Notes: generated by a model not told the origin, from the sequence alone. 64,000 nucleotides of DNA from Chlorobium sp. (GCA_005843835.1 SZXZ01000087.1:18274-82273); one strand, 5' to 3'; shown: positions 19,372 to 30,988, numbered from the stretch's first letter. Made by a program: numbers and translations.

Positions 19372-21186
19372 TCAACGGATAATGATTTCACAGGGCATAA
19401 CAGCAAGCAAATGAAGTTGACCGGTCAACATCAGTATATTGTAATATGCTTCCATAGAGGCAAATTGATTCTCGGGCAGAATCGAATAAAAAAGCTGTTT
19501 TTTCACAGCAACCAATATATTCTCAGCCAACCCGGAACCACTTCCCGGTCTTAGAAATTCCCACCATGTTTTCTCGGCAGGATATAGCAAAATTTTCGGG
19601 TGTTTTGCCGGATCAATCTTTGCGAGCTGCTGGGCGGCGTGAATGGCATCAAAAAGCCCACCCAAGCGGTCAACAAGACCAACCTTTAATGCACGACTTC
19701 CTGTCCAGACCCTTCCTCCTGCGACAGAGTCTACTTGCGAAACTCGCATTTTTCTTGATACGGCTACTTTTCCAACAAAATCATTATAGATCTCTCCCGA
19801 TGCAGCAACGAATTTGCTATATGCCTCACCTTCAAGTGGTTTGAATATCGTATTTGCATCGGCATACCTGCCTCTCGTCACAACAGTACGGGATAGCCCG
19901 ATTTTGTCTGAAAGTCCCTTGATATTCGGTTTCAAAGCATAAACACCTATTGATCCGGTAATACTTAGAGGTTGGGCATAAATGGTTTTTCCTGCAAGGG
20001 CGGCCATATACCCTCCTGAAGCAGCAAGGCCTGACATTGAAACAACCAGAGGTTTTTTTACTGCGGCTGAATCAAGCATCTGAAGCATATCTGCTGAAGC
20101 AAGGGCATCACCGCCTGGACTGTCAATACGCAAAACAAGCGCTTTGACTTTTTTGTTCTTTAATGCAGCATCCAGTGAGTTTCTCAATGTCTCAACATCA
20201 ATACCCTCAGCTACACCGGTAGCAGTCTCGCCTGCTGAACGAATAATCATACCCGAAAGCGTAACCACTGCAATACTTTCGCCACTATCTGAGTCAAGGG
20301 GCCAATCAACTGCAGAACGATACTGACTTGCTTGAACAAAAACATCATTCTCGTCAGTCAGCTCTTTTCTGGATATTTTTTTAGTTAAGGTTTTCTCTAA
20401 CTCCCAGGAAGAAGCGATACCGTCAACAAGTTGAAGGGCCTTTGCTCTTTTCGCCGTCATGAGAGGCTCATTGTCGATAACAGCCTGCAAGTGATCCCGA
20501 CTTATACCCCGACGCTTTGATACAACAGTAAGATAATCATCATAAAACTCGTCAAGCATTGCGTTAATCTCTTCAAGGGACTCTTTGCTTGAAGCATTCA
20601 GTACAAACTGCTCGATCCCGCTTTTGTATTTTTTCCATTGCGAAGCCTGAAATGCAATACCTAATTTTCCCAGTGGTGTGGTATAGAACAAGGTTTCGGC
20701 TTTCAACCCGTCTAGTAAAAGAAATCCGCCACGCTCAATAATAATGGAGTCACAAACTGAAGCAAGAAGATAATCGCTATCCTCAGCCGAATGAAGAAAT
20801 GCTGTTACTTTCTTACCGCCTCGACGCACTTTTTCAACTGCTTGTCGAACTTCGCTTATTTTTGCTGGAGTTGTCTTGAGCCCTCCAATATCCAGAAGCA
20901 CCTCCTTAACTCGTTCGTCGGTTGTAGCATGATCAAGAATAAACAATATATCCTGAAGTGAAAGCGCCTCCCTGGAGGACAAAAAAGGAAGCGCAGCGCT
21001 TTCATGACGAATTTCGCTGATGCTTCCTCCAAGCGGAACTCTCAATACGAAGCTATCCGGAACAGAATGCGAAGAGCGAATGGCCCAGAATGCTCCACCA
21101 GCAAAAAAAACAACAATAATGATAAGACCAAGACAACTGTTGCGGAAACATCCCCGCTTCTTTTTTGGATTGTTTGTATTATTCAT
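19372..21186 (-). CDS. sppA: Signal peptide peptidase SppA, 67K type
   Basis: Membrane-bound serine protease that clears signal peptides left after secretion. The 604-residue length is that of the double-domain form. A single membrane anchor lies at about 18-36. The Ser/Lys dyad is visible: Lys188 in KKYKSGIEQF of the first half and Ser390 in LAASGGYMAA of the second, with the conserved RIDSPGGDALAS at 353-364. The first codon overlaps the end of the upstream ABC ATPase gene by 8 nt, so the two are co-transcribed. An RS/K-rich start (NPKKKRG) fits an inside-facing N-terminus. Confidence 0.95.
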   Translation of the reverse strand: MNNTNNPKKKRGCFRNSCLGLIIIVVFFAGGAFWAIRSSHSVPDSFVLRVPLGGSISEIRHESAALPFLSSREALSLQDILFILDHATTDERVKEVLLDIGGLKTTPAKISEVRQAVEKVRRGGKKVTAFLHSAEDSDYLLASVCDSIIIERGGFLLLDGLKAETLFYTTPLGKLGIAFQASQWKKYKSGIEQFVLNASSKESLEEINAMLDEFYDDYLTVVSKRRGISRDHLQAVIDNEPLMTAKRAKALQLVDGIASSWELEKTLTKKISRKELTDENDVFVQASQYRSAVDWPLDSDSGESIAVVTLSGMIIRSAGETATGVAEGIDVETLRNSLDAALKNKKVKALVLRIDSPGGDALASADMLQMLDSAAVKKPLVVSMSGLAASGGYMAALAGKTIYAQPLSITGSIGVYALKPNIKGLSDKIGLSRTVVTRGRYADANTIFKPLEGEAYSKFVAASGEIYNDFVGKVAVSRKMRVSQVDSVAGGRVWTGSRALKVGLVDRLGGLFDAIHAAQQLAKIDPAKHPKILLYPAEKTWWEFLRPGSGSGLAENILVAVKKQLFYSILPENQFASMEAYYNILMLTGQLHLLAVMPCEIIIR

Positions 21187-22159
21187 AAAGCAGGCAGCTT
21201 ACTTGATGTCTATTGTTATCGAAATCTTTAAGGAAAGGTTCCTTGTGCTTACATTCCGCCATTGCAACCGGACAGCGCGGATGAAAACAGCATCCCGCAG
21301 GAATCTGCAAAGGTCCAGGCAAGTCTCCGCTTAAAAGAATCCGTTCTTTTTTCGTTCCTGGTTCAGGATTCGGAATCGCAGACAAAAGCGCCCTCGTATA
21401 AGGATGCTTTGGATTGGCGTAAAGCTCAATTGAATCAGCAATTTCGACAATTTTTCCAAGATACATGACCGCTACCCTGTCTGAAATATATTCAACAACC
21501 GAAAGGTCATGCGCTATAAACAGATAGGTCAATCCCAAATCACGTTGAAGGTCTTTCAGCAGATTGATTATCTGTGACTGAATAGATACATCAAGAGCCG
21601 AAACGGGCTCATCACATATTATAAATTTCGGATTGACGGCAAGCGCCCTTGCTATACCGATTCTCTGACGTTGACCTCCTGAAAATTCATGGGGATAACG
21701 GTTAAAATAATCCCTGTTCAAACCAACAATATCGAGCAACTCCTCAATCCGATTGCGAGCTGCATCACCTCTGGCAATGCCATGAATAAGTAAAACTTCT
21801 CCGAGCATTTGACCGACAGTCAATCTGGGATTCAGAGATCCAAAAGGATCCTGAAATATCATCTGCATCTCCTTGCGGAGTGAGCGAAATTCACGATTGC
21901 TGATACCGGATATCTCCTGTCCGGCAAATTCAATCTTACCTGTCACTACAGGACGGCCAAGTCGAATCAAGGCTCGACCAAGAGTGGTTTTACCGCAACC
22001 TGACTCACCAACCAGACCAAGAGTCTCTCCCTGAAATATGTCAAAGGACACGCCATTGACAACATATATTGAAAGTGGTTTACCAAAACCACCATTTTTT
22101 CTTTCAGAAAAATGTACTCGTAAATCCTTGACCGACAGTAATGGGTTTTGATCCTTCAT
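21179..22159 (-). CDS. Oligopeptide ABC transporter ATP-binding protein (OppF/DppF type)
   Basis: Cytoplasmic ATPase subunit of a peptide-type importer, 326 residues. Walker A GESGCGKTT is at 51-59, the Q-loop IFQDPFGSLNPR at 101-112, the ABC signature SGGQRQR at 160-166, Walker B FIICDEPVSALD and the switch His in IAHDLS. The C-terminal oligopeptide/dipeptide extension with the cysteines of AGCCFHPRCPVAMAEC is present. No OppD partner, permease or binding protein is next to it; it may work with the binding protein and permease at 3754-6528, which lack ATPases. Coupled by overlap to sppA. Confidence 0.93.
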   Translation of the reverse strand: MKDQNPLLSVKDLRVHFSERKNGGFGKPLSIYVVNGVSFDIFQGETLGLVGESGCGKTTLGRALIRLGRPVVTGKIEFAGQEISGISNREFRSLRKEMQMIFQDPFGSLNPRLTVGQMLGEVLLIHGIARGDAARNRIEELLDIVGLNRDYFNRYPHEFSGGQRQRIGIARALAVNPKFIICDEPVSALDVSIQSQIINLLKDLQRDLGLTYLFIAHDLSVVEYISDRVAVMYLGKIVEIADSIELYANPKHPYTRALLSAIPNPEPGTKKERILLSGDLPGPLQIPAGCCFHPRCPVAMAECKHKEPFLKDFDNNRHQVSCLLYE

Positions 22160-22257
22160 CTTTGACGTGACGCTGTTTATCGTATTTTTATTATTATAAT
22201 AAATAGCATCGTGAATTTACTATTAACATATCCTTCGTTCAAGTCCGTCTTTTACCT

Positions 22258-22992
22258 TTGCATACCCCACATTTACATACAGGAACACTTTTTGTTGTTG
22301 CTACACCTCTCGGGAATCTCGAAGACATTACCTTGCGGGCAATTAAAATACTGGGACAGTCCGGAGCTATTGCTTGTGAAGATACGCGTCGCGCATCAAT
22401 TCTTCTTAAACATCTCGAAATTACCGGCAAAAAACTCATCAGTTATCACAATTACAATGAGCCAAAAGCCATCGCTCATATCATTGCGCTCCTTGAAGAA
22501 GGTACAGATGTCGCTCTTATCACTGATGCCGGTACACCGGTTATCAGCGATCCTGGATATGCACTGCTTCACGCCCTGCATGAACAGAACCTGCAGGTTA
22601 TTCCTATCCCGGGAGCATGTGCCCTCACTGCTGCACTGTCAGCCTGCCCATTACCGGTAAATCAATTTTTTTTTGCTGGATTTCTTCCGCATAAAAAAGG
22701 GAGAAAAGGTCGTCTTGAATATCTCGCTGCGCTCCAGGCTACGTTTGTCATCTATGAGTCTCCATATAGAATTATGCGGCTGCTTGATGAACTCAGTACA
22801 GTTCTGCCGGATGCTCAGATATTTATCGGACGGGAGATGACAAAAATACATGAAGAATATATTACCGGAACTATTGAGGAGATCCGCCAACTGCTTTCCA
22901 ATGGGAAAACCAGAGGTGAGTTTGTGGTTGTTGTCTACCCTTCCGGAAAAAAACCATTTAAATCAGAAGAGGACTATGCAGATCATCAGTGA
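22258..22992 (+). CDS. rsmI: 16S rRNA 2'-O-methyltransferase RsmI
   Basis: Methylates the ribose of C1402 in the decoding centre of 16S rRNA, using SAM. The 244-residue protein has the tetrapyrrole-methylase fold with the family blocks VATPLGNLEDIT, CEDTRRASILLKHL, LITDAGTPVISDPG and PIPGACALTAALSACP. The start is a TTG at 22258; no ATG or GTG in frame lies in the short region upstream and the N-terminus is already complete. It overlaps panC by 17 nt. The divergent ABC ATPase gene lies about 100 nt away. Confidence 0.93.
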   Translation: MHTPHLHTGTLFVVATPLGNLEDITLRAIKILGQSGAIACEDTRRASILLKHLEITGKKLISYHNYNEPKAIAHIIALLEEGTDVALITDAGTPVISDPGYALLHALHEQNLQVIPIPGACALTAALSACPLPVNQFFFAGFLPHKKGRKGRLEYLAALQATFVIYESPYRIMRLLDELSTVLPDAQIFIGREMTKIHEEYITGTIEEIRQLLSNGKTRGEFVVVVYPSGKKPFKSEEDYADHQ

Positions 22993-23827
22993 CCCCGGAC
23001 AGATGCAAGCCTTAGCCGAAAAACTCCGCCTCAACCGGCAGTGCATTGGGGTCATTATGACCATGGGAGCACTTCATGAAGGGCATTTAAGCCTGGTAAA
23101 GCTTGCTCAACAAACAGCAGGTATAGTTATTCTCACAATTTTCGTAAACCCCAGTCAGTTCGGGCCGAACGAGGATCTCCACAAATATCCCAGACCTTTT
23201 GAAAAGGATGCTTCACTTGCTAAAGCAGCTGGAGTCGATTACCTGTTTGCTCCTGATGCCGATTGTATCTACCCGGAACATTATCAAACAACCGTAGAAT
23301 GCAGCAGCATAAGCAGTCTGTTCGAAGGAGCATTGAGGCCTGGGCATTTTAAGGGAGTCGCAACAATAGTTACCAAACTGTTCAATATTACAAAACCACA
23401 TATTGCTATTTTTGGTGAAAAAGATATACAGCAGCTTGCTGTTATACGCCGGCTTGTAAAAGATCTCAATATTGATACAAAAATTATCGGTGCACCCATA
23501 GTCAGAGAAGAAAATGGACTGGCAATAAGTTCAAGAAACATCTATCTGTCAAGTCAAGAAAGAGACGCTGCCACTATACTTTACAAATGTATCTGCCATG
23601 CTGAAAAAAGAATGGCAGAACATGAAAAAGACCTTGACTCAATTGCTAATGAAATTGAACAGATGATAACCTTAACGCCTGGATGCCGCCCTGATTATGT
23701 CAGCTTTGTTGATGAAGAAACGTTTGAACCTGTTATAACAACTCAGGGCAACAAGACATATCGTCTTCTTCTTGCAATGTATTCAGGAAAAGTAAGGCTC
23801 ATTGACAACGCAAAGATACTCGCTTGA
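22976..23827 (+). CDS. panC: Pantothenate synthetase
   Basis: Joins pantoate and beta-alanine with ATP, the last step of vitamin B5 synthesis. The 283-residue protein carries the nucleotide-binding MTMGALHEGHLSLV (HEGH at 34-37), the FGEKDIQQLAVIRRLV block and the KMSKS-like SSRNIYLS segment. The ATG at 22976 is chosen for its GAGG-type ribosome site 4-5 nt before it; the frame stays open further upstream inside rsmI. Coupled to rsmI by overlap. Other pantothenate genes are not in the window. Confidence 0.96.
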   Translation: MQIISDPGQMQALAEKLRLNRQCIGVIMTMGALHEGHLSLVKLAQQTAGIVILTIFVNPSQFGPNEDLHKYPRPFEKDASLAKAAGVDYLFAPDADCIYPEHYQTTVECSSISSLFEGALRPGHFKGVATIVTKLFNITKPHIAIFGEKDIQQLAVIRRLVKDLNIDTKIIGAPIVREENGLAISSRNIYLSSQERDAATILYKCICHAEKRMAEHEKDLDSIANEIEQMITLTPGCRPDYVSFVDEETFEPVITTQGNKTYRLLLAMYSGKVRLIDNAKILA

Positions 23828-24006
23828 TGTTACGGAGAGATCGGTTTAGGGGGAAGACACTTTTTTGTATTATATTTCAAATCGCATTCATTATTTCGGC
23901 ATAGTGTCAAAATACTGAAGTCTGCAATGAGTAGGTCGGAAAAAGTTAGGATCTGTAATGAAAAGCCTACCGACAGAATTTTTATCACCAATACTACAAG
24001 ATATCC

Positions 24007-26205
24007 ATGATTATTAACAAAGAAATTGATCTAGGCCAAGGAAAAATAATCTCTATCGAGACCGGCAAAATGGCAAAACAGGCCGATGGTTCTGTAGTGG
24101 TCCGCCTTGGAGATACAATGGTACTTGCTACTGTCGTTTCGAGCAAAAAAACACCACCTCCAAATCAGGACTATTTTCCACTGCAGGTTGAATACCGTGA
24201 AAAATATTCTGCTGCCGGTAAATTTCCCGGAGGATTTTTCAAAAGGGAAAGCCGACCTTCGGAAAAAGAAATTCTTTCAGCAAGACTGATCGACCGCGCA
24301 CTCAGACCACTCTTTCCAGATGGTTACCTCTATGAAACTCAGATCATTATAACAGTTATTTCTTCTGACCAGCTCAATGATGCCGATGTGCTTGGAGGAC
24401 TTGCTGCGTCGACCGCAATCATGGTTTCTGACATACCGTTTCATAATGCAATGTCCGAAGTCCGGGTGGGTAGAATCAACGGCCTTTATGTTATTAATCC
24501 CGATGTCAACGAACTTAAAAACAGCGACATTGATATATGTATTGGTGGTACTACAGACACCATCTGTATGCTAGAGGGTGAAATGAAAGAGATATCTGAA
24601 GCAGAAATGCTCGAGGCCATCAAATTTGGACATGATGCTATCCGCAAGCTTTGCGGTCTCCAGAATGAGATTGCTCAAGAAGTTGCAAAACCAAGTCGAC
24701 CTTTTAATCCAACAGTTATCCCGCCAGAGCTGACCGAAGTTATCAAGGGATTTTGTGAAACCCAACTTAAAGACCTTGCTTATACTCCTCTCAAAAAAGA
24801 AGATCGCGCTGAACAAACTGCCTTCATCTACAAAGAAACCATAGAGTCAACTGTCGGGCACTTTAAAACTTTAATCGGCAGTGATGATATCGCTTCCGAA
24901 CCGGCAAAAGCACTTTTCCTGAATGCTCATATCATCGAAGAGCAGATTCATGCGGTAGAAAAGAAAGTAATGCGTCATATGATACTTGATGATGCAAAAC
25001 GTCTTGACGGCAGAGCACTTGACCAAGTTCGACCAATCAGCATTGAACTGGGTGTTATCCCAAGGGCTCACGGCTCAGCACTCTTTACAAGGGGAGAAAC
25101 TCAGGCTCTTGTAACCATCACCCTTGGCACCAATAAAGATGCTCAATCAGTAGATAACCTGACAAACAGTGACGATAAGAAATTCATGCTCCACTACAAC
25201 TTTCCGCCATTTTGTGTCGGTGAAGTTGGAAGACTTGGGAGTATCGGTCGTAGAGAAATAGGGCACGGCAATCTTGCTGAGCGATCAATTAAAATGGTTG
25301 CGCCAACCGAACAGGAGTTCCCGTATACCATTCGTATCGTTTCGGATATACTTGAATCGAACGGTTCTTCGTCTATGGCCTCTGTTTGCGGTGGAACGCT
25401 GGCTCTGATGGATGGAGGTGTTCCTATCAGAAAACCGGTATCCGGTATTGCCATGGGACTCATCAAAGAAGGATCGGCATATGCTGTACTTTCTGACATT
25501 CTCGGTAACGAGGATCATCTTGGAGACATGGATTTTAAAGTTGCTGGTACCAGAGACGGTATTACATCCTGCCAGATGGATATAAAAATAGATGGACTTG
25601 ATTACCATATTCTAGAATCTGCTCTTGAGCAGGCTCGAAGAGGAAGGTTGCATATTCTCGACAAAATGGAGGAAGCAATCCCCTCATCGCGTCAGGATCT
25701 TGCTAACTTTGCACCAAAACTCACAACAATAAAAGTACCGGTGGACTGCATCGGCATGATTATCGGAAAAGGTGGAGAAACAATCCGCAGTATTACCGAA
25801 GAAACCGGTGCGGAAATCAACATTGAGGATGATGGCACTGTCACCATTGCATGTTCGACCAGTGAAGGAACAAACGCTGCCCTTGCAACGATAAAAGGTC
25901 TTATTGCAAAACCAGAGGTTGGTACGATCTACGTTGGTAAAGTTCGTGATGTTCGTGATGAGCTCGGAGCTTTTGTAGAATTTCTTCCAAAAACAGACGG
26001 ACTTGTGCACATTTCTGAAATAGCAAATGAACGAGTCACGAAAGTCAGCGATCACTTGAAAGTCGGGGATAAAGTAAAGGTCAAGCTGGTTGATGTCCGC
26101 AAAGACCCGCGTACAGGGAAAACTAGATTTGCTCTTTCAATTAAAGCGGTTGCAGAGACAACTGAAAATGAAGCCGTAAAAGAACAGGGCTCAGAGTTAC
26201 ATTAA
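24007..26205 (+). CDS. pnp: Polyribonucleotide nucleotidyltransferase (PNPase)
   Basis: Phosphorolytic 3'-5' exoribonuclease, part of RNA decay. The 732-residue protein has the full domain order: RNase PH 1 (about 1-220), helical linker, RNase PH 2 (about 310-545, with [20 protein letters not shown]), KH domain ([12 protein letters not shown]) and S1 domain ([21 protein letters not shown]). About 180 nt precede it. In E. coli this gene is autoregulated through its leader, but no RNase III-type stem could be recognised in this one. A strong terminator follows. Confidence 0.97.
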   Translation: MIINKEIDLGQGKIISIETGKMAKQADGSVVVRLGDTMVLATVVSSKKTPPPNQDYFPLQVEYREKYSAAGKFPGGFFKRESRPSEKEILSARLIDRALRPLFPDGYLYETQIIITVISSDQLNDADVLGGLAASTAIMVSDIPFHNAMSEVRVGRINGLYVINPDVNELKNSDIDICIGGTTDTICMLEGEMKEISEAEMLEAIKFGHDAIRKLCGLQNEIAQEVAKPSRPFNPTVIPPELTEVIKGFCETQLKDLAYTPLKKEDRAEQTAFIYKETIESTVGHFKTLIGSDDIASEPAKALFLNAHIIEEQIHAVEKKVMRHMILDDAKRLDGRALDQVRPISIELGVIPRAHGSALFTRGETQALVTITLGTNKDAQSVDNLTNSDDKKFMLHYNFPPFCVGEVGRLGSIGRREIGHGNLAERSIKMVAPTEQEFPYTIRIVSDILESNGSSSMASVCGGTLALMDGGVPIRKPVSGIAMGLIKEGSAYAVLSDILGNEDHLGDMDFKVAGTRDGITSCQMDIKIDGLDYHILESALEQARRGRLHILDKMEEAIPSSRQDLANFAPKLTTIKVPVDCIGMIIGKGGETIRSITEETGAEINIEDDGTVTIACSTSEGTNAALATIKGLIAKPEVGTIYVGKVRDVRDELGAFVEFLPKTDGLVHISEIANERVTKVSDHLKVGDKVKVKLVDVRKDPRTGKTRFALSIKAVAETTENEAVKEQGSELH

Positions 26206-26220
26206 TATCAGAAAAACTTG

Positions 26221-26258
26221 AAAGGCAGTGCAGTTATCCTAGGCACTGCCTTTTTTTT
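26221..26258 (+). terminator. Terminator of pnp
   Basis: Stem AAAGGCAGTGC (26221-26231) with GCACTGCCTTT (26243-26253) followed by a run of eight T residues, 15 nt past the pnp stop. Confidence 0.93.
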
Positions 26259-26275
26259 ATTATCTCCTGAATACC

Positions 26276-28693
26276 ATGAAGTACGAATTTTCAACGATAG
26301 AAAAAAAATGGCAGGCCTACTGGGAAAAGCATAATACCTTTATATCAGGGGATAACGCTGATAAACCAAAATACTATGTGCTAGACATGTTTCCTTATCC
26401 TAGCGGAACCGGTCTCCACGTTGGACATCTTGAAGGATATACAGCATCGGACATTACGGCTCGCTACAAAAGAAGCTGCGGTTATAATGTTCTGCACCCT
26501 ATGGGTTGGGATGCTTTCGGATTACCTGCCGAACAGTTTGCCATAAAAACAGGAACACACCCGAAAACCACTACCGAAAATAATATCAGAAGCTTCAAGG
26601 AAACCCTTCAGGCAATGGGTTTTTCTTACGACTGGCAAAGAGAGATTAATACCACCGATCCCGGATATTTCAAATGGACACAGTGGATATTTCTCAAACT
26701 CTATGATATGGGCCTGGCCTATATGTCGGAAGTTGACGTCAATTGGTGTGAAGAACTTAAGACTGTTCTTGCCAATGAAGAAGTTGAAGAAAAAATTGCT
26801 GAAGGTCACACGGTCGTCCGACGTCCCCTGCGTCAATGGGTGCTGAAAATTACTGCATACGCAGATCGCCTGCTTGCTGACCTTGAAGAACTTGAATGGC
26901 CTGACAATGTCAAGCAGATGCAGCGCAACTGGATTGGACGTTCTGAAGGCGTTAACATAGATTTTGAACTCCCCTGCCACAAACAAAAACTGAGAGTTTA
27001 TACAACAAGACCTGACACCCTTTTTGGAGCAACCTACCTTGTTATTTCACCTGAACATCCTCTTGCCAAAAAACTTGCCACAGCAACGCAGTTGATTCTT
27101 GTAAAGGATTATATCAGGCAAGCAACATTAAAAACAGAACTTGAGAGGACCGGTCTTCAAAAGGAAAAGACAGGTGTGTTTACCGGCTCTTATGCCATTA
27201 ACCCGGCAACAGGCAAACCTCTTCCTGTCTGGATATCTGATTTTGTCCTAACAAGCTATGGCACTGGCGCTATTATGTCTGTCCCCGCTCATGACAGCAG
27301 AGACTGGGAATTTGCTAAACAATATGACCTTCCAATCATTGAGGTCATTAAAAGCCCTCATAATGTTCAAGAGAAAGTTTTTGAAGACAAGGATAGTGTC
27401 TGTGTCAATTCCTCCAACAGTGAAATAAGCCTGGACGGGCTGAAGTTTTGTGATGCTTTTGAAAATATGGCGTCATGGCTTGAAACACATAAACTGGGTG
27501 AACGAAAGGTTAACTTCAAACTCCGCGACTGGATATTCAGTCGACAGCGATACTGGGGAGAACCCATTCCAATAAAGCATTATGATGATGGCTCGATTCG
27601 CCTGGAAACAAGCCTTCCTCTTGTTCTCCCTGAGGTAGAAGCATATCATCCTTCTTCAACCGGTGAATCGCCTCTAGCCAACATCCCTCACTGGCTTTTC
27701 GGAACAGATGAGCACGGTCCATTCAGAAGAGAGACAAATACCATGCCCCAATGGGCTGGAAGTTGCTGGTATTATCTCCGTTTCATAGATCCTGACAACA
27801 ATGTGCAGCTTATCGATCCTGAAAAAGAACGTTACTGGATGAACGTTGACCTTTATATCGGTGGCGCCGAGCATGCTGTCCTTCACCTGCTCTACGCCAG
27901 ATTCTGGCATAAGGTTCTTTTTGACCTCGGTGTCGTCAGTTCAAAAGAACCGTTTAAAAAGCTTTTCAACCAAGGAATGATTCTTGGAGAAGACAATGAA
28001 AAAATGTCAAAATCCCGTGGTAATGTTATTCCTGCTGACCACGTTCTGGAACGATATGGTGCTGATGCCGTGCGTCTCTATGAAATGTTTCTTGGACCTC
28101 TTGAACAAGTCAAGCCATGGAACACTAATGGTATTGAAGGTATAAGCCGTTTCCTTTCGAAAGTCTGGCGTTTGATATATCCGGAAAATGCAATGCAGGC
28201 AGCCTTGCTTACTGATGAAGAAATGCCAGATGAACTTTTGAGACGGATGCATAAAACTGTAAAAAAAGTCTCTGAAGACACTGAAAATCTCAAATTCAAC
28301 ACAGCTATCGCTGAAATGATGATCTTTGTCAATGAATTGCATAAGACAGGTTGCAAAAACCGGAATGCGATTGAAACCTTGATTATTATACTTGCACCCT
28401 ATGCACCGCATATTGCCGAAGAACTTTGGGAAGCTATAGGACACAACTCATCTGTCAACTCAAGACCTTTTCCCTTATTTGACCCGAACCTTGTCGAAGA
28501 CTCTTTATTGACTATAGCAGTTCAGGTTAACGGAAAACTAAGAGGCACCTTTATTGCACCGGCAAAAAGTCAAAAAGAAACACTCCTCACTGAGGCTAAA
28601 AAGGTTAAATCAGTCATTAAATTTCTTGAAGGACAAACGATTGTCCGCGAAATCGTTATTCCAGATAAATTAGTAAGTTTTGCAGTAAAATGA
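26276..28693 (+). CDS. leuS: Leucyl-tRNA synthetase
   Basis: Class I synthetase that charges tRNA-Leu. The 805-residue protein shows the HIGH motif as HVGH at 48-51 (FPYPSGTGLHVGHLEGY), the editing domain CP1 with TTRPDTLFGATYLV and the conserved YGTGAIMSVPAHDSRD, and KMSKS at 576-580 (NEKMSKSRGNV). The C-terminal tail ends in the usual VQVNGKLRG block region. It is close to 60 residues shorter than the E. coli enzyme, within family range. Its start lies only 18 nt after the pnp terminator. Confidence 0.98.
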   Translation: MKYEFSTIEKKWQAYWEKHNTFISGDNADKPKYYVLDMFPYPSGTGLHVGHLEGYTASDITARYKRSCGYNVLHPMGWDAFGLPAEQFAIKTGTHPKTTTENNIRSFKETLQAMGFSYDWQREINTTDPGYFKWTQWIFLKLYDMGLAYMSEVDVNWCEELKTVLANEEVEEKIAEGHTVVRRPLRQWVLKITAYADRLLADLEELEWPDNVKQMQRNWIGRSEGVNIDFELPCHKQKLRVYTTRPDTLFGATYLVISPEHPLAKKLATATQLILVKDYIRQATLKTELERTGLQKEKTGVFTGSYAINPATGKPLPVWISDFVLTSYGTGAIMSVPAHDSRDWEFAKQYDLPIIEVIKSPHNVQEKVFEDKDSVCVNSSNSEISLDGLKFCDAFENMASWLETHKLGERKVNFKLRDWIFSRQRYWGEPIPIKHYDDGSIRLETSLPLVLPEVEAYHPSSTGESPLANIPHWLFGTDEHGPFRRETNTMPQWAGSCWYYLRFIDPDNNVQLIDPEKERYWMNVDLYIGGAEHAVLHLLYARFWHKVLFDLGVVSSKEPFKKLFNQGMILGEDNEKMSKSRGNVIPADHVLERYGADAVRLYEMFLGPLEQVKPWNTNGIEGISRFLSKVWRLIYPENAMQAALLTDEEMPDELLRRMHKTVKKVSEDTENLKFNTAIAEMMIFVNELHKTGCKNRNAIETLIIILAPYAPHIAEELWEAIGHNSSVNSRPFPLFDPNLVEDSLLTIAVQVNGKLRGTFIAPAKSQKETLLTEAKKVKSVIKFLEGQTIVREIVIPDKLVSFAVK

Positions 28694-28879
28694 CCGTAGA
28701 CACATCAAGATATACTCCGAATATTTGCCGGTAAATTTTTTTTATGTAAAATTCTTTCGTAAAGTTATAATCTTGCTGTTCGATATTTTTTCTCCGCTTC
28801 AACCACTGATTTTCTTTGTTCACAAATACCTGTGATAGGGGGTAGTCTCCTTTTTTTAAAACACATAAATCTGGTATCA

Positions 28880-30865
28880 ATGGCTACAGACGAAACAAAA
28901 TCCAGCATCCAGCAAACCGAAACATCAATAAGTTCTGTTCTGTCTGAAAAAAGGAAATTTCCACCTCCGGCAGAGTTTGCGCAATCCGCACACATCTCAT
29001 CAATGGAGGATTATGAAAAGCTATATGCTTCAGCTGCTGCAGATCCTGATGCCTATTGGGGTGGAATTGCCAACCAGTTCCACTGGTTTAAAAAGTGGGA
29101 TACTGTGCTGGAATGGAATACCCCGTATGCAAAATGGTTTAACGGTGGAAAAACTAATATCTGCTACAATGCCCTTGATGTCCATGTTAAAAGCTGGAGA
29201 AAGAACAAGGCTGCAATTATCTGGGAAGGTGAAGAAGGTGAGGAACGGGTTCTAACATACGGTGAACTTCACCGTCAGGTCAGCAAATTTGCTAATGTTC
29301 TGAAAATCGCCGGCATCAAGCCTGGAGACAGGGTTGCAATTTATATGGGCATGGTTCCAGAACTTGTTATCGCAGTTCTTGCATGTGCACGTGTTGGTGC
29401 AGTCCATAATGTTATTTTTGCTGGCTTCTCAGCTCATGCCATTACCGAGCGAGTCAATGATTCAAGAGCCAAAATGGTAATTTGTGCGGATGGCACAAGA
29501 CGCCGTGGCGGATCCATCAATCTTAAGAATATAGTTGATGAGGCTATCGTCAACACCCCATCTATCCGAAGCGTCATCGTTTTGAAAGTGACCAATGAAG
29601 AAGTTCATATGCATAACGGTATGGATCATTGGTGGCATGATCTTATGGGTCTAGCCGTTGATGAATGCGATCCTGTCGAGGTTGAGTCAGAACATCCGCT
29701 TTTCGTCCTCTATACCAGCGGTTCAACAGGAAAACCGAAAGGCATCCTGCATACTACTGCTGGATATATGGTACATGCCGCCAGCTCCTTCAAATACGTT
29801 TTCGATATTAAAGATGAGGATATCTACTGGTGTACAGCAGACGTAGGCTGGATCACAGGACACAGTTATATGGTTTACGGACCGCTTCTCAATGGCGCAA
29901 CACTGCTCATGTATGAAGGAGCACCCAACTATCCACAGTGGGACCGGTTCTGGGATATCATTAACCGCCACAAGGTTACTATCCTCTATACTGCACCCAC
30001 AGCTATCCGCGCTTTCATACGTGCAGGAAACGAATGGGTCACAAAACACAATCTCAGCTCCCTCCGTCTTCTCGGAACAGTTGGAGAGCCTATAAATCCG
30101 GAAGCATGGATGTGGTATCACAAGGTTGTAGGACAGGAAAGATGTCCAATCGTTGATACCTGGTGGCAAACTGAAACCGGAGGCATCATGGTTTCTCCAC
30201 TTCCAGGTGCGACACCTACAAAACCTGGAACTGCAACACGTCCGCTACCAGGCATCGCGGTTGACGTGGTTCACAAAGACGGAACCCCGTGCAATGCCAA
30301 TGAAGGCGGATACCTTGTCATCAAACAGCCATGGCCATCAATGCTTCGCACTATCTACGGCGACAACGAAAGATATGAATCTACATACTGGTCTGAATTC
30401 CCCGGTATGTACTTTACCGGTGACGGTGCACGCAAGGATGATGACGGCTATATCTGGATCATGGGACGTGTCGATGATGTAGTTAATGTTTCAGGCCACC
30501 GTCTCGGCACCAGTGAAGTCGAAAGCGCTCTTGTTTCCTTTGAAGCAGTTGCAGAGGCCGCTGTTGTCAGCCGACCTGATGAACTTAAGGGTAACGCCCT
30601 CGTAGCTTTCGTAACGCTGAAGGATGAATATATAGGCGACATGAAGATGCGTGAAGATCTGCGTAATCACGTGGCAAAAGAGATCGGACCAATTGCAAAG
30701 CCTGATGAAATAAGATGGGCAAAAGGCCTTCCGAAAACACGCAGTGGAAAAATCATGCGCCGCCTCCTTCGTGAACTCGCTACAAGCAATGAAATCAAGG
30801 GAGATGTCACCACCCTTGAAGATTTCGGTGTTCTTGAAAACCTTCGCTCAAATGAAGACGATTAA
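28880..30865 (+). CDS. acs: Acetyl-CoA synthetase (AMP-forming)
   Basis: Activates acetate to acetyl-CoA by way of acetyl-AMP, allowing mixotrophic use of acetate alongside CO2 fixation. The 661-residue protein starts [12 protein letters not shown], has the adenylate motif [15 protein letters not shown], the WWQTETGG block and the C-terminal [10 protein letters not shown] with Lys624 as the residue that is controlled by acetylation in this family. A start at 28832 adds 16 residues that look non-coding. About 190 nt of AT-rich leader hold a TATAAT at 28766-28771, without a clear -35. A shared terminator follows. Confidence 0.97.
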   Translation: MATDETKSSIQQTETSISSVLSEKRKFPPPAEFAQSAHISSMEDYEKLYASAAADPDAYWGGIANQFHWFKKWDTVLEWNTPYAKWFNGGKTNICYNALDVHVKSWRKNKAAIIWEGEEGEERVLTYGELHRQVSKFANVLKIAGIKPGDRVAIYMGMVPELVIAVLACARVGAVHNVIFAGFSAHAITERVNDSRAKMVICADGTRRRGGSINLKNIVDEAIVNTPSIRSVIVLKVTNEEVHMHNGMDHWWHDLMGLAVDECDPVEVESEHPLFVLYTSGSTGKPKGILHTTAGYMVHAASSFKYVFDIKDEDIYWCTADVGWITGHSYMVYGPLLNGATLLMYEGAPNYPQWDRFWDIINRHKVTILYTAPTAIRAFIRAGNEWVTKHNLSSLRLLGTVGEPINPEAWMWYHKVVGQERCPIVDTWWQTETGGIMVSPLPGATPTKPGTATRPLPGIAVDVVHKDGTPCNANEGGYLVIKQPWPSMLRTIYGDNERYESTYWSEFPGMYFTGDGARKDDDGYIWIMGRVDDVVNVSGHRLGTSEVESALVSFEAVAEAAVVSRPDELKGNALVAFVTLKDEYIGDMKMREDLRNHVAKEIGPIAKPDEIRWAKGLPKTRSGKIMRRLLRELATSNEIKGDVTTLEDFGVLENLRSNEDD

Positions 30866-30890
30866 GCTTTACAAGCTATGATCCCTATAC

Positions 30891-30924
30891 CACAAAAAGC
30901 GCATTAAAAAATGCGCTTTTTGTG
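30891..30924. terminator. Bidirectional terminator between acs and tspO
   Basis: Perfect 15-bp inverted repeat: CACAAAAAGCGCATT (30891-30905) with AATGCGCTTTTTGTG (30910-30924) and a 4-nt loop; A and T runs inside the stem give a U-tract on either strand. Confidence 0.9.
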
Positions 30925-30988
30925 TTTCTGGAGTAATTTAACAAGTTCAGCTTTCTAAAAAGTACAACGGCATGAACGAAGAAGCAGA

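Noticed and set aside
28694..28879. TATAAT at 28766-28771 and GGGGG/CTCC runs in the acs leader, considered as promoter or riboswitch
   Set aside because: No matching -35 box and no conserved secondary structure could be traced.
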